A stretch of 45,859 nucleotides of DNA from an uncultured Clostridia bacterium (GTDB taxonomy: Bacteria; Bacillota; Clostridia; Christensenellales; UBA1242): the NCBI GenBank assembly GCA_934749845.1, contig CAKVHQ010000010.1, positions 1 to 45,859 on the forward strand. Direction: 5' to 3'. A model generated the notes under the pieces. That model was given only the letters and a program-made list of their open reading frames with translations. It was not told where the DNA came from and searched no databases. The translations under genes and the position numbers were made by a program. This document shows positions 1 through 8,100 of this stretch, piece after piece. Numbering within the stretch: the stretch's first letter is position 1; every line of letters starts with the position of its first letter.

Positions 1-1
1 C

Positions 2-118
2 GTATGCCTTACAGAACTGAAAGGGTATCAGGCCGCTGTCGGCAAGCCAGTCATCCAGCCCCGCCGTCCAAACAGCCTCCTGGACAAGGTGCGCTATATG
101 TTTCAGAAGATAATGTAA
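2..118 (+). CDS. 3' end of an unidentified gene (partial at left edge)
   Basis: An open frame enters from the left edge and stops at TAA 116-118, giving 38 residues that end in LLDKVRYMFQKIM. The residue make-up (alternating hydrophobic and basic, no low complexity) looks more like real protein than the overlapping frame, which is rich in Pro, Gln and Ser. The next gene begins 11 nt later on the same strand, so the two may form a pair. I do not recognise the family from this tail. It could be the partner of the downstream antitoxin-like gene or the end of a relaxase or transposase; none of these can be shown here. Confidence 0.4.
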   Translation, partial: VCLTELKGYQAAVGKPVIQPRRPNSLLDKVRYMFQKIM

Positions 119-129
119 CGTCTTGCGCA

Positions 130-354
130 ATGCAAGCGTTCATTCCCGACATTGATTCCGACGAGGTAAAGAGCATAAGAAACTCTCTAAACATGACGCA
201 GGTTATTTTTGCCGCTGTCATGGGTGTTTCCGTAAAGACCGTAGAGGCTTGGGAAAGCGGCACAAACACTCCGTCCGGAACAGCAAGAAGAATGCTTTAT
301 ATGCTGAAAACTGACCCGACTATCCCCGAAAAATTCAACCTCTATTGCAGATAA
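130..354 (+). CDS. XRE-type helix-turn-helix protein, HigA/NadS antitoxin-like
   Basis: The 74-residue product carries a helix-turn-helix with the segment LNMTQVIFAAVMGVSVKTVE followed by AWESGTNTPSG. This is the hallmark of the HigA/NadS-like antitoxin and regulator group, which binds DNA and often represses its own operon. Family members are usually about 100 residues, with an extra N-terminal stretch (about 25-30 residues) that is missing or altered here. The frame is open back to position 4, but the upstream part is Pro/Gln-rich and overlaps another plausible frame, so ATG 130 is preferred although its ribosome binding site is weak. No toxin gene is recognisable. It is convergent with the Tad operon. 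Confidence 0.65.
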   Translation: MQAFIPDIDSDEVKSIRNSLNMTQVIFAAVMGVSVKTVEAWESGTNTPSGTARRMLYMLKTDPTIPEKFNLYCR

Positions 355-360
355 GGCTAT

Positions 361-388
361 CCGCTCCGAGTATTCGGGGCGGTTTCTT
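361..388. terminator. Bidirectional Rho-independent terminator between convergent genes
   Basis: A 9-bp stem (CCGCTCCGA pairing with TCGGGGCGG, one G-U) with a GTAT loop is followed by a T-rich run on the plus strand and preceded by an A-rich stretch. It lies 6 nt after the helix-turn-helix gene and 5 nt from the end of the last Tad gene, so it probably stops both transcripts. Confidence 0.8.
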
Positions 389-393
389 ATTCA

Positions 394-906
394 TTAAAAC
401 TTTGCTTTCCATTCCGACTTTACCTCCAGCGTATAGCGCATTGGGGCAAGGCTTGACCATGCAAAATCATAGGGTATTTCAACCTCTATCGTTCCCTCAA
501 CGGAGAATTTCTCTGCTGTGCTTGTGTCGCCGGGAGCGCGGGGAGCCGGGGTTACTGAAAAGGTAATGTTCTTTATCGTGCATTGTGCTATTTCGCCGTT
601 GGACATGGCATTATTCATATACTGCATGATTTGCGCTTTAGTCGCGGTATGTGATTCACGCCACACATAGCCGCCTGTGTTAGAATAGCTTGCTGCCTGT
701 CCCTCGCGCACATTCTGATATAGTTTCGCATAATTTGACACCGAAACATGAATGATAGCGTCCTCATACTTGTCGCGAATTGCTGCCGCCTCGATATTTA
801 TGCGGATAACCTCAAAAATACCAAAGGCAAGCAGCATAACCACGATAACGATAACTGAGGTCATCACCGTAGAAAAACCTTTGTTGGCGCGTAACCGTTT
901 AAGCAT
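394..906 (-). CDS. TadE/TadF-like pseudopilin, last gene of the Tad operon
   Basis: The 170-residue protein starts MLKRLRANKGFSTVMTSV and has one hydrophobic segment (about residues 12-31) directly after a Lys-Gly. The rest is a hydrophilic beta-rich domain. This is the architecture of TadE/TadF minor pseudopilins, which are cut after Gly by the prepilin peptidase and join the Tad pilus at the membrane. ATG 906 was chosen because GGAGGTG lies 9 nt upstream and the start overlaps the stop of the preceding gene (translational coupling). A longer frame to 975 has no ribosome binding site. Family assignment rests on architecture and context, not on a diagnostic motif. Confidence 0.7.
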   Translation of the reverse strand: MLKRLRANKGFSTVMTSVIVIVVMLLAFGIFEVIRINIEAAAIRDKYEDAIIHVSVSNYAKLYQNVREGQAASYSNTGGYVWRESHTATKAQIMQYMNNAMSNGEIAQCTIKNITFSVTPAPRAPGDTSTAEKFSVEGTIEVEIPYDFAWSSLAPMRYTLEVKSEWKAKF

Positions 907-1306
907 TTTTCCAGAACACCTCCGAGATACCGTTTGCACTTGAGGATATAGTGACAGGATTACCCGCGAAAACAAAGAACGACATATCCACCTGCGTAGA
1001 TACCGTAACCGTGAATGCGTCGCCTATCTGTATTTTGCCGTTCTTCGACCATACAACTGTGGGGTCAAGTCCGCTGGCTTCATTGAGCCGTTCAAGCCGT
1101 GCTGTGGTTTCGCTGCCTACTCTGCCGGCTATCTCCGCTTCACGGCAAAGCTCGTTCGCATAGTTATTCAGCGTCATTTTTGTGAGGAACACGGGCGCAA
1201 CGGTGATTATGAACATCAGCATCATTACCATTATCATCACGAAAATCGTAACGCCGACATAAGTGCTTCCTTTCTTTTCAGCAAGCCGATTTATGTACTT
1301 ACGCAT
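899..1306 (-). CDS. TadE-like pseudopilin (DUF4320-like)
   Basis: The product has 135 residues. A short basic N-terminus ending in EKKG is followed at once by a long hydrophobic helix (about residues 14-36), then a mixed domain with an NNYANELCREAEIAGRVG segment. This matches the DUF4320/TadE-like small membrane proteins of clostridial transfer and pilus operons. It is likely processed after the Gly by the peptidase encoded at 6181-6585. ATG 1306 has AAGGAGGTGCGT just upstream. The gene ends inside the start of the next TadE-like gene and begins 10 nt after tadC. Confidence 0.75.
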   Translation of the reverse strand: MRKYINRLAEKKGSTYVGVTIFVMIMVMMLMFIITVAPVFLTKMTLNNYANELCREAEIAGRVGSETTARLERLNEASGLDPTVVWSKNGKIQIGDAFTVTVSTQVDMSFFVFAGNPVTISSSANGISEVFWKNA

Positions 1307-1316
1307 ACGCACCTCC

Positions 1317-2264
1317 TTAAAAGCTGAACAGCGTACCAAAGCTGTCAAACATGGTTGTTCCGAGAACGACAACATAGAGGAGCAGCATTACGAACAGTAG
1401 AACCATTGACAGCCTGTTGATTTTCGGCGGTATCTTCAGCGCAAAGTTGCGGAGTATCTGCTTTTGGTATTCGGAAAAACGATATATGAGCGTTTCCCAG
1501 TAGACGTGCGTATCCGAGCCACGCGCCATTTCGATAAGTCCTCTTGTTACCTCGGAAAGCTGAGTAGAGCCTATTCTTCCCTCAAATCTGGTGATAGCAG
1601 CCTCCCAATTTGAAGAACGCATATCGGCTATGGTTATCTCTAATTCCTCGCGGAAATACGGTGAGAATGTGTCCTTGTGCTTTTCGAGAATGGAGAGGAC
1701 ATTGTGGTCGGTTTTTATCTCCTGCGCTATCGCGCCGACAAAGCGCGGAAGGTCGGTGTCTATCTGCTCGCGCTTCATTTTGATAGCCTCAGAGATTTTT
1801 TCATGTGCGTTTGTGTACTGTAACACGCCGAGAACAACCATGAGCAGAGCAAATATCACCGGAACAGCCTGTACATACTGATTGTCTATCATTGACGCGA
1901 CAAGTGCGCCGAGGATATAAACGGGTATTCCGAGCAGAGCGTATGCGCCTGCTTTGACGATAGCTCTTGCCTCATAAAGCTGCGGCGACATGGATATGTG
2001 CGCTATTTTCAGATTAGCCTCTAACTGCTTTTGCCGTATATCCGACATTGGCAGCAGTTTTGACACAAACAGCGCCGTGTTGGTGTACATTTGCGAAAGC
2101 CCGTCCGGTGCGGGACGGTTGCGGGGTCCAATCGCTCTTATCGCCGCCGTTGTCTTTGAGGACGGCACTTTAAGCAGAACAAGCGCAAATGAATACGCAC
2201 CTCCTGCAAAAAGCAGACAGGCGGCAAGCACCATAGCTTTCAGAGAAATGTCAATTAAGCTCAA
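1317..2264 (-). CDS. tadC: TadC-like inner-membrane platform protein (type II secretion F domain)
   Basis: The 315-residue membrane protein has hydrophobic segments near residues 8-31, 108-147 (two close together) and 288-310. The cytoplasmic T2SSF-type region between them contains DLPRFVGAIAQEIKTDHNVL. TadC works with TadB as the membrane platform that couples the TadA ATPase to pilin assembly. The gene follows tadB with a 5-nt gap and precedes the TadE-like genes, which is the classic tadABC-tadE order. The assignment as TadC rather than TadB is by position. No sign of damage. Confidence 0.82.
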   Translation of the reverse strand: MSLIDISLKAMVLAACLLFAGGAYSFALVLLKVPSSKTTAAIRAIGPRNRPAPDGLSQMYTNTALFVSKLLPMSDIRQKQLEANLKIAHISMSPQLYEARAIVKAGAYALLGIPVYILGALVASMIDNQYVQAVPVIFALLMVVLGVLQYTNAHEKISEAIKMKREQIDTDLPRFVGAIAQEIKTDHNVLSILEKHKDTFSPYFREELEITIADMRSSNWEAAITRFEGRIGSTQLSEVTRGLIEMARGSDTHVYWETLIYRFSEYQKQILRNFALKIPPKINRLSMVLLFVMLLLYVVVLGTTMFDSFGTLFSF

Positions 2265-2269
2265 TCAGA

Positions 2270-3196
2270 TCACCTCTTATATTCAATGGGCTGGGTGTAC
2301 TTGTATGTGAGGGCAATAACGATAATGACCGTAACAGCTACTACGCAATTCACTATCTGACCGGCAAGCGTTTCTGTGAGAACAGCAAACCAGTCCGCGT
2401 TGAGGAAAAAAATCAGCGGATAATTCGCAAGGACAAGCCCTATCATGGTGAACACCTCTTTGCGCGGCTGCATTATCATGTTTTTCAGTTCCGCATTAAC
2501 TATGCGAATATCCGAAAGACGCGCCGCCAAAGGCTGGAGTGAGAATTTCTGTTCGGAATTATCCTGGCACTCTATCAGCGTATCGCACCATTCGTGGAAA
2601 ATTTCGTTATCAATCTCGTCCTTGAGCTGTTCGATAGCAAGTTTGACATTGGAGGAAATCATATCCACACGGGTGAGAAAGTTGATGAAAGCGTACTGTA
2701 CAGGAGGGTTGATGTGGTCAATGGATTGTCTTACCGCATAGGCTATATCGCCGTTTGATATGTAATTCGTTGTGATGATGGACAACGCTGTTTCAAGTTC
2801 CTCCGCGATATGAGCCTTGTAGCTGGAAAGGAGCAGCTTAACATAAACATACGGTATAACAAAAGCTGCGGCAATAAGCACTACTGAAATGAGAAGATTG
2901 TTGAACAACGCACCAAGCAGCACTCCAACAACACCGCCGACAACCGCCGCGGTGATAAGCAGAGAAAACTTGTTTTCGGAATGCGTTGCCGCAAGAGCGT
3001 TCGTGATGTTGTCGATCATGCGCTGCATACGCGACTTTTTTATCTTGCCCTGCGTCACAAGTACCTTGTATTTAAGGCTGCGGTCACGGTGGAGCAGCGA
3101 CATAATATCATCTGTTATCCTCTGCGGAGAAAGTCCGAGAAGAATGACTACGGCGGCGGAAAGCAGCAGCGCCGCAAGCAGATAAATCACCTTCAT
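2270..3196 (-). CDS. tadB: TadB-like inner-membrane platform protein (type II secretion F domain)
   Basis: The 308-residue product begins with a hydrophobic helix (MKVIYLLAALLLSAAVVILL). A paired membrane segment follows near residues 78-115, then a cytoplasmic T2SSF region (ELETALSIITTNYISNGDIA) and two C-terminal membrane helices. It is the partner of TadC in the Tad pilus platform. It starts 2 nt after the stop of the TadA-like ATPase gene, so it is clearly cotranscribed and probably translationally coupled. Confidence 0.82.
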   Translation of the reverse strand: MKVIYLLAALLLSAAVVILLGLSPQRITDDIMSLLHRDRSLKYKVLVTQGKIKKSRMQRMIDNITNALAATHSENKFSLLITAAVVGGVVGVLLGALFNNLLISVVLIAAAFVIPYVYVKLLLSSYKAHIAEELETALSIITTNYISNGDIAYAVRQSIDHINPPVQYAFINFLTRVDMISSNVKLAIEQLKDEIDNEIFHEWCDTLIECQDNSEQKFSLQPLAARLSDIRIVNAELKNMIMQPRKEVFTMIGLVLANYPLIFFLNADWFAVLTETLAGQIVNCVVAVTVIIVIALTYKYTQPIEYKR

Positions 3197-3198
3197 AG

Positions 3199-4641
3199 TT
3201 ATACCCTCCCGTATATTTCAAGCTTGTCCTTCGGTACGCCGTTGTCGCGCAGGCGCTTCATAAAGTTTTCGGTGGGCGGATTGACCTTGACGTGCTTGCC
3301 GATTATTCTCGCCGTTCCGTCAGGGTTACGCACCTCGTCAATAATATCGTAACGATAAAGGGTGCGGGTTTCGTACTTTCCTTTCTCACCCTGAATACAT
3401 TCCGCTATTTCCATGATGTGACGCGATCCGTCATCAAGCTGCTTTAGGTAAATTCCGATAGGGAATGCCTCAGTTACAAGTGATAGAATAGTATCAAGCG
3501 GCAGAGAGTGTGCCTGCAGGCAGAGCGTTGCAAGGCGGGTGTATATCTGGTGTGTGGAGGACGCGTGTGTGGTCGTAAGAACGGTGTGTCCTGTTCGTGC
3601 TGCTTCCTGCGCCTGCCACGCTTCCTCGTTTTTCATTTCAGCAACGCAAATTGAGTTCGGGTGCATGGTAAGGCACATAGTAAGCAGCTTTGCTAATGTT
3701 ACGTCCCTCGCCGGGTCATCGGTTTCCTTTGTGACGAGATGAAGAACGTCGTTGATAACATTACCGTTTTCGTCCCGCTTAACAAGGTCAAATTCTCTCA
3801 CGGATTTTTCAAGCGTGATCAGGCGCTTGTTGTTCGGGTAGTTTGACATTATATCCGCCATAATAGTGGTCTTTCCTGAGCCTGTTTCACCAGCATAACA
3901 CTGCGAAACGCCGTGAATAAAGCAGGTCACAAGGAAATCGTATTCCTCCTCGCTGACCATGGCTGACTCGATAAACTGCTCACGGGTTATCTTTGAGGGA
4001 TTGACGATACGGATAGACGCGCAGGCACCGCGGGCATTGTCGCAAATATCCGTATAGCCTGCGGTCACTCTGATATTAGAACCGAGAAAGCCTGTCGCAA
4101 TAGGTTTTGAGCTATCCCATGTGATGTGATTGTGGTGCAGCAGACGTTTCAGCACGTCCACAAGATGTCCTGCGTCCTTGAAATGCTCCGCCTTGAAACG
4201 TGCGCCCTTTGCGGGAATAATCTCCACATCGTCCCAGCCGTTGATGTTGATTTCCTCAATATCCTTTCGGAGCAGCCAAGGCGTGAGGATAGAATACTCC
4301 GCCATTTCTATGTAGAGCTTGTCTGCGACCTCGCCCAGCGTCATATTCGGGACATAATAGTTGTTGTCCTTCATATACTGCTTGATAAGGCGTTTCATCA
4401 TATCCTTTTTGTCGGCTTCGTAAAGCTCCACAGCGTAGTTTTCAGCCATGTGCTGCTGTACGCGGGAAAGAAGGGTGTCGAAAGGAATGAAGGAGCGTTC
4501 TATTTCCTTTACGCTTTTATCGGATATCTCAGAGAAATCTGACTTGTCCTTTTTCTTGCGGGATTTAGTTTCCGCAGCTTCCTTTACCTCCGCATATTCA
4601 CCTTCGTTATCTGCGGTCTTTTTCTTGAAAAAACTGAGCAT
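3199..4641 (-). CDS. tadA: TadA/CpaF-family secretion ATPase
   Basis: This 480-residue cytoplasmic ATPase of the type II/IV secretion (GspE/VirB11) superfamily powers Tad pilus assembly. Visible motifs are Walker A AGETGSGKTT (about residue 250), a Walker-B-like stretch SICVAEMKNEEAWQAQEA (about 335) and the following ARTGHTVLTTTHASS His/Thr-rich motif. The N-terminal half carries the ELYEADKKDMMKRLIKQYM-type linker. GGAGGTAAGAAGTA precedes the ATG, which overlaps the previous stop as TAATG. TadB and TadC genes directly downstream make TadA more likely than VirB11. As no VirB4 is present, this may be the main energy source of the whole apparatus (inference). Confidence 0.9.
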   Translation of the reverse strand: MLSFFKKKTADNEGEYAEVKEAAETKSRKKKDKSDFSEISDKSVKEIERSFIPFDTLLSRVQQHMAENYAVELYEADKKDMMKRLIKQYMKDNNYYVPNMTLGEVADKLYIEMAEYSILTPWLLRKDIEEININGWDDVEIIPAKGARFKAEHFKDAGHLVDVLKRLLHHNHITWDSSKPIATGFLGSNIRVTAGYTDICDNARGACASIRIVNPSKITREQFIESAMVSEEEYDFLVTCFIHGVSQCYAGETGSGKTTIMADIMSNYPNNKRLITLEKSVREFDLVKRDENGNVINDVLHLVTKETDDPARDVTLAKLLTMCLTMHPNSICVAEMKNEEAWQAQEAARTGHTVLTTTHASSTHQIYTRLATLCLQAHSLPLDTILSLVTEAFPIGIYLKQLDDGSRHIMEIAECIQGEKGKYETRTLYRYDIIDEVRNPDGTARIIGKHVKVNPPTENFMKRLRDNGVPKDKLEIYGRV

Positions 4642-5381
4642 TACTTCTTACCTCCGATAAGCGATTTTGCGAGCTTGTTTATTGCGTGGTTATATGCGCT
4701 GTCCGACACTCCGTTTCGGAGGATAGCCGCCTGATTGAACGCCTCGGCGGCGTGGGTGCTGAAAGGTATCTCGCCGGATATTCTGCCGAGGGCATTACGC
4801 ATAGCGGCAACGTCCTGCTTGAACGAATTTCCCAGCGCAAGGGCGCGGATAAAGTGCTTGTATTGATACTGCTCACTCTGTAAAACAGGCTCCTGTGAGC
4901 CGTCAAACACAAGTCCGTTAATATCCGCGGTGAACAGCTCCACGGTCTTTGTTGAGGACATGATAGACCATGCTGTCATTTTTGAGGTGATAACGGTTGA
5001 CATACAATCAATTATCACATAGTCGGCGCTGCTGCGGAGATAGGAGAAAATCTGTGCAAGGCGCGTATCATCGGGCGGAGGGAAAGAATTCTCGTTCTCA
5101 CGGATATTGTAGCCAAGCACCATTATCTTATCAGTAATGGGCAGCAGATTTCGACGTAAGTCGGTTTCCTCAAACGAAACATTCGACAGGCACTTTCCGA
5201 GAGAACCGTCAAACTTGCTTTCGTGCGGTGCAACAATAGGTATCAGCGGTTTGGTGGTATCAGTTCCGACAACGATAATATCCGCTTTCGGCTCAATGCG
5301 GGAAATGTTGTGTGCAAGAGCAAGAGAGGTCGTTGTCTTGTATGCGCCCGAGCTGCCGTATATTGAAAAAATCTTACCCAA
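4641..5381 (-). CDS. cpaE: CpaE/TadZ-like MinD/ParA-family ATPase
   Basis: The 246-residue protein begins MGKIFSIYGSSGAYKTTTSL, a deviant P-loop of the MinD/ParA/CpaE family, here with Ala-Tyr before the Lys-Thr-Thr. A later YVIIDCMSTVITSKMT stretch fits the switch II region. CpaE/TadZ proteins place the Tad machine at the cell pole or membrane. The N-terminal receiver-like domain found in many CpaE proteins is absent, so this is the short ATPase-only type. The start is TTG 5381, directly after the TAA of the CpaB gene, with GAGGTGG 5 nt upstream. The start overlaps no other plausible ATG. Confidence 0.8.
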   Translation of the reverse strand: MGKIFSIYGSSGAYKTTTSLALAHNISRIEPKADIIVVGTDTTKPLIPIVAPHESKFDGSLGKCLSNVSFEETDLRRNLLPITDKIMVLGYNIRENENSFPPPDDTRLAQIFSYLRSSADYVIIDCMSTVITSKMTAWSIMSSTKTVELFTADINGLVFDGSQEPVLQSEQYQYKHFIRALALGNSFKQDVAAMRNALGRISGEIPFSTHAAEAFNQAAILRNGVSDSAYNHAINKLAKSLIGGKK

Positions 5382-6188
5382 TTATTCCACCTCGCTCTCT
5401 GTGCTTTCGTCATAAATCTCGGCGGTATTAAAAACCGCCTCTGTTGTTTCATAGTCAACTACACCGAGCAGCTCACGCTGGGCGGCAAGGTATTCGGCTT
5501 TATGTTCGCTGTCGCCGCGGCAGACAAATACTGCATGGAGCGTTGTGTTCTCGCACTCGGCAAGTTTGAGTGCCTGTGTGCGGTCCTGACATATCACGGT
5601 TATCGTTGCATAAAGCGCCTGTTCCTCATCATCGTCCTCGGCAGCATTTACCTGGTCTGCATTGTAGGTATCGTCCGAGCCGTTGTCCGCGGTAGTCGCT
5701 AAAACCTCGATATACTGTAATTCATCGTAGATTATAGCCTCATCGTCATTGTCCTCGTTGACAGAGATTATCTGAATTACGTCGCCTGTCTGGAGCTTAC
5801 CGGAAAGACCGTTAGCAAAGCTGCGTACTGTTACTGACATAGCGGTTTCGTTCACTCCAAGCTGACGGAGCAGAGTGTCCGAGGTGTCAATGGTGTCGGA
5901 CAGCTTGTTTGCGGAGAATGTGTCGCCGGCAAACATAGCGGCTACCGTGTACTTGCCGACGATTTGTTCAGGGTCGGTGATGATATTATCGGGAAGATTG
6001 AGAGTGCCTACCTCAACGGCGGCAAGCATAGAGGGCTGTATCTGCGCTCCCTGGGGAACGTCCTCTTTGAGTCGGATAACGGTTGTTTTCTGTTCAAGCA
6101 CAACAGAAAACAGCGGCGTTATGCCAAAGCAAAGAATGATAGCAAGCACAATGAGAATTATGCCGATAAGTGTACGATTTTTAAGCAT
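5382..6188 (-). CDS. cpaB: CpaB/RcpC-like pilus assembly protein with SAF domain
   Basis: The 268-residue protein begins MLKNRTLIGIILIVLAIILC (an N-terminal membrane anchor). A SAF-type domain follows (LKEDVPQGAQIQPSMLAAVE about residues 38-57, then VAAMFAGDTFSANKL), and next a RcpC/CpaB region containing GLSGKLQTGDVIQIISV. CpaB proteins sit outside the membrane and help pilus assembly in Tad loci. ATG 6188 is chosen because GGAGG lies 9 nt upstream; a longer frame to 6245 lacks a ribosome binding site and would run deep into the peptidase gene. A strongly acidic insert (about residues 170-190) and acidic tail are notable. Confidence 0.82.
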   Translation of the reverse strand: MLKNRTLIGIILIVLAIILCFGITPLFSVVLEQKTTVIRLKEDVPQGAQIQPSMLAAVEVGTLNLPDNIITDPEQIVGKYTVAAMFAGDTFSANKLSDTIDTSDTLLRQLGVNETAMSVTVRSFANGLSGKLQTGDVIQIISVNEDNDDEAIIYDELQYIEVLATTADNGSDDTYNADQVNAAEDDDEEQALYATITVICQDRTQALKLAECENTTLHAVFVCRGDSEHKAEYLAAQRELLGVVDYETTEAVFNTAEIYDESTESEVE

Positions 6189-6585
6189 AGAGAAAAACCT
6201 CCAATAGAAAAACAACCGCATTAGCAGCGCAAATAAACGGTGCAAGCGGCATTTCTTGTTCTTTTTTGATGTGTGCGAATATTTTTGCTGAAATCAGCGC
6301 AAGCAGCACCGCAATAAATCCCGGAACAGCGCCGAGCGCAAAGCCAAAGGCAGCGCACAATTTAACATCACCCATACCTATATCCGCTATTAGATTTGCT
6401 GCGAAAAGCGTTATAAATAAAGCAAGCAAGCCTGTTATTCTTGCTGAAAGAGATAGCTCATTCAGAAACGGGCTTGCTGCAACAATTATGAACGGGGCAA
6501 AGTTGCTTATTTCGCGGGTGCGTATATCTTCTGCGGATATATGGGTAAGGTATATGGTGAGTATCACCGATATTGTTAAAACCAT
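6181..6585 (-). CDS. tadV: Prepilin peptidase, A24 family (TadV/CpaA-like)
   Basis: The 134-residue integral membrane aspartic protease is built of short hydrophobic helices. The two family hallmarks are present: SAEDIRTREISN (first catalytic Asp region, about residues 17-28) and ADIGMGDVKL (second catalytic Asp in GxGDxK, about 67-76). TadV-type enzymes cleave the leader from Flp pilins and TadE/F pseudopilins. Short length without the N-methylase domain is normal for TadV/CpaA. It overlaps the upstream gene by 10 nt and the CpaB gene by 8 nt. Likely substrates are the TadE-like proteins at 394-1306 and the pilin-like protein at 8101-8337. Confidence 0.9.
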   Translation of the reverse strand: MVLTISVILTIYLTHISAEDIRTREISNFAPFIIVAASPFLNELSLSARITGLLALFITLFAANLIADIGMGDVKLCAAFGFALGAVPGFIAVLLALISAKIFAHIKKEQEMPLAPFICAANAVVFLLEVFLYA

Positions 6586-6902
6586 TTTGATTTGTACACA
6601 TACCGGTATCGCCGCTGTGAACGGGCAAAGCGCACCATGTTTTTAATCTGTCCCACTACGGAAAGGCGGGTAATGGGGTCTTTGCGCGTCATCATAATGC
6701 TGCCGGCAGCGCCGATCATCATTGTGAAAACCAGAGCCGCAAGGTTGCCCGTGATAAGCATAAACACAGCCGCGACAACGCCAAAGCAGGCTATTCCGAT
6801 AAAGCATTGTTTAAGCTCCGTTCTGCCAAAGCCGACAAAGTATTCCGGCTCGATGTTAAGTCCGTAGGGAATGTATAGCTTTCTGCGATTTTCGTTTTCC
6901 AT
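6576..6902 (-). CDS. Small two-helix membrane protein, PrgI/VirB3-like topology
   Basis: The 108-residue protein has an N-terminal segment RKLYIPYGLNIEPEYFVGFG, two adjacent membrane helices (about residues 30-70) and a basic C-terminal tail (RSQRRYRYVYKSKW). Size, topology and position after the VirB6-like gene match PrgI/VirB3-type components of Gram-positive conjugation systems, which normally precede VirB4. Here the next gene is the prepilin peptidase instead, whose start overlaps this stop. A weak ribosome binding site (GGCGGTG) precedes ATG 6902. The family assignment is from topology and context only. Confidence 0.6.
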   Translation of the reverse strand: MENENRRKLYIPYGLNIEPEYFVGFGRTELKQCFIGIACFGVVAAVFMLITGNLAALVFTMMIGAAGSIMMTRKDPITRLSVVGQIKNMVRFARSQRRYRYVYKSKWF

Positions 6903-6915
6903 ATTACACCGCCTT

Positions 6916-7131
6916 TCAGGTAAGATAGCTGACGATTATGTTCTCGATTAAAAACGGGAGCTGCGCTATTACCGCAAAAACAACCGTGTTCTTTAAGCGT
7001 TTCTTGTACTGCGGAGCCTCGTCCGATTCGTGCGTGAGCTTCAGAAAAATGTATATGGCTCGCATAGCAAGTCCGCTGTTTATAGCTATCTGAAGATAGC
7101 TGCTGAGCTGGTCTATCTGTGATGTGTCCAT
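6916..7131 (-). CDS. Small membrane protein of the transfer operon
   Basis: The 71-residue product has two hydrophobic stretches, about residues 15-30 (INSGLAMRAIYIFLKL) and 48-69 (TVVFAVIAQLPFLIENIIVS), separated by a charged loop with ESDEAPQYKKR. I do not recognise the family. It lies between the VirB6-like and PrgI/VirB3-like genes, so it is probably a membrane subunit of the transfer channel. The start has AAGGTGAAAGT before the ATG. Its stop lies 13 nt before the next start. Confidence 0.7.
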   Translation of the reverse strand: MDTSQIDQLSSYLQIAINSGLAMRAIYIFLKLTHESDEAPQYKKRLKNTVVFAVIAQLPFLIENIIVSYLT

Positions 7132-7140
7132 ACTTTCACC

Positions 7141-7989
7141 TTACTTTATTGCTCCGCGCACCATTTGTGCGACTCTGACCGTCTGGAAGAATGTATTTCC
7201 TGCCGTTCCGCCGCCTGTCGGCACAAGAAATTCACGCAGGATACGGGGCGCTGTGGTTGCCGCAAACATACAAGCAATACCCCAAGGAATATTGGTTATA
7301 TCTATCACGTTTGACGATAGCAGGAATGCAAGTCCTATTTTTAACAGCATTATCTGCACGATTGTAGTCACAAACGCTCTAACAAACTGTGTGACATAGT
7401 TGCGGAAAATTCCCTTGTCGTTTTCAAGCAGACCTAAACACGCAAGCGGTATTCCGGCAACCATTACCTGCATCTCCACTCCCCTTGACATAAACTGAAA
7501 CAGTAATATGAGATAGAAGATGAAGAACACAAGGCAGGCGAGTACCGGAACAATACCCAGAGAAGCTATGCCTGTCAAGATGGTAGCTGTGTAGTTGGTA
7601 TCTGCTCCAAGTTGTGATAGAATTGTGGTCGTTACACTATCGCAAACCTCCACGAAAATATCGTATATCCAGCGGAACATAAGCGCCGTTGCGATTGCTT
7701 TCACGAAATTCACAAGCAGCATTGTAGGGTCGGTGTCCGGATTACCGTCCGTCCATAGCACATACAAGTCAAAGCCTTTTTTGAGAAATTTCAGCACCAT
7801 AAGCGATAGTGCAAGCGAAAACGCCATATCCGAAACGGTTGTAAAGAAATTAACGCCTGTGCATTGCGTCATCATCTCGTCTGCATGGAAAACCATGTCG
7901 TACAGACCGCCAAGCACCAATTCATTCATGAAAGTGGTTACTATTCCGGTTATGAGTGCAACAACAAGCGTTATAATGATAAATACCAT
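7141..7989 (-). CDS. VirB6/TrbL-like polytopic conjugal transfer protein
   Basis: The 282-residue protein has at least six hydrophobic segments: residues about 2-20, 52-70, 95-110, 145-172, 180-200 and 210-250. A C-terminal Gly-rich segment (VPTGGGTAGNTFFQTV) resembles those of the VirB6/TrbL-like proteins of Firmicute conjugative elements. Such proteins form part of the inner-membrane channel. ATG 7989 has GGAAAGG 9 nt upstream; a TTG eight codons earlier gives a longer frame without a matching site. It is downstream of the pilin-like gene, separated by a hairpin. Confidence 0.8.
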   Translation of the reverse strand: MVFIIITLVVALITGIVTTFMNELVLGGLYDMVFHADEMMTQCTGVNFFTTVSDMAFSLALSLMVLKFLKKGFDLYVLWTDGNPDTDPTMLLVNFVKAIATALMFRWIYDIFVEVCDSVTTTILSQLGADTNYTATILTGIASLGIVPVLACLVFFIFYLILLFQFMSRGVEMQVMVAGIPLACLGLLENDKGIFRNYVTQFVRAFVTTIVQIMLLKIGLAFLLSSNVIDITNIPWGIACMFAATTAPRILREFLVPTGGGTAGNTFFQTVRVAQMVRGAIK

Positions 7990-8014
7990 AAGCGTGTTTC
8001 CTTTCCAAAGCAAG

Positions 8015-8069
8015 AGCCGCAGGGGTGAACGCTCGGCGGAAATGACCGAGGCGTCACGCCTCTGCGGCT
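8015..8069 (-). terminator. Long imperfect hairpin between pilin-like and VirB6-like genes
   Basis: Arms at 8016-8036 and 8046-8068 pair over about 20 positions with small bulges (outer GCCGCAG with CTGCGGC). On the minus transcript the stem is followed only by CTCTTGCTTTGG, not a clean T-run. It is best read as a partial terminator or 3'-end stabiliser that would keep pilin mRNA more abundant than the downstream genes. Confidence 0.5.
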
Positions 8070-8100
8070 AGCTTTATGCGGATTGGATAGAGGGTGGGTA

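Noticed and set aside
4..129. N-terminal extension of the helix-turn-helix protein to position 4
   Set aside because: The extension is Pro/Gln-rich, unlike antitoxin N-termini, and an overlapping frame gives a more protein-like sequence that ends at 118.
3199..4641. The secretion ATPase could be VirB11 of the conjugation system
   Set aside because: It is directly followed by TadB, TadC and TadE-like genes and preceded by CpaE and CpaB, so TadA is the better name, although the two families are related.
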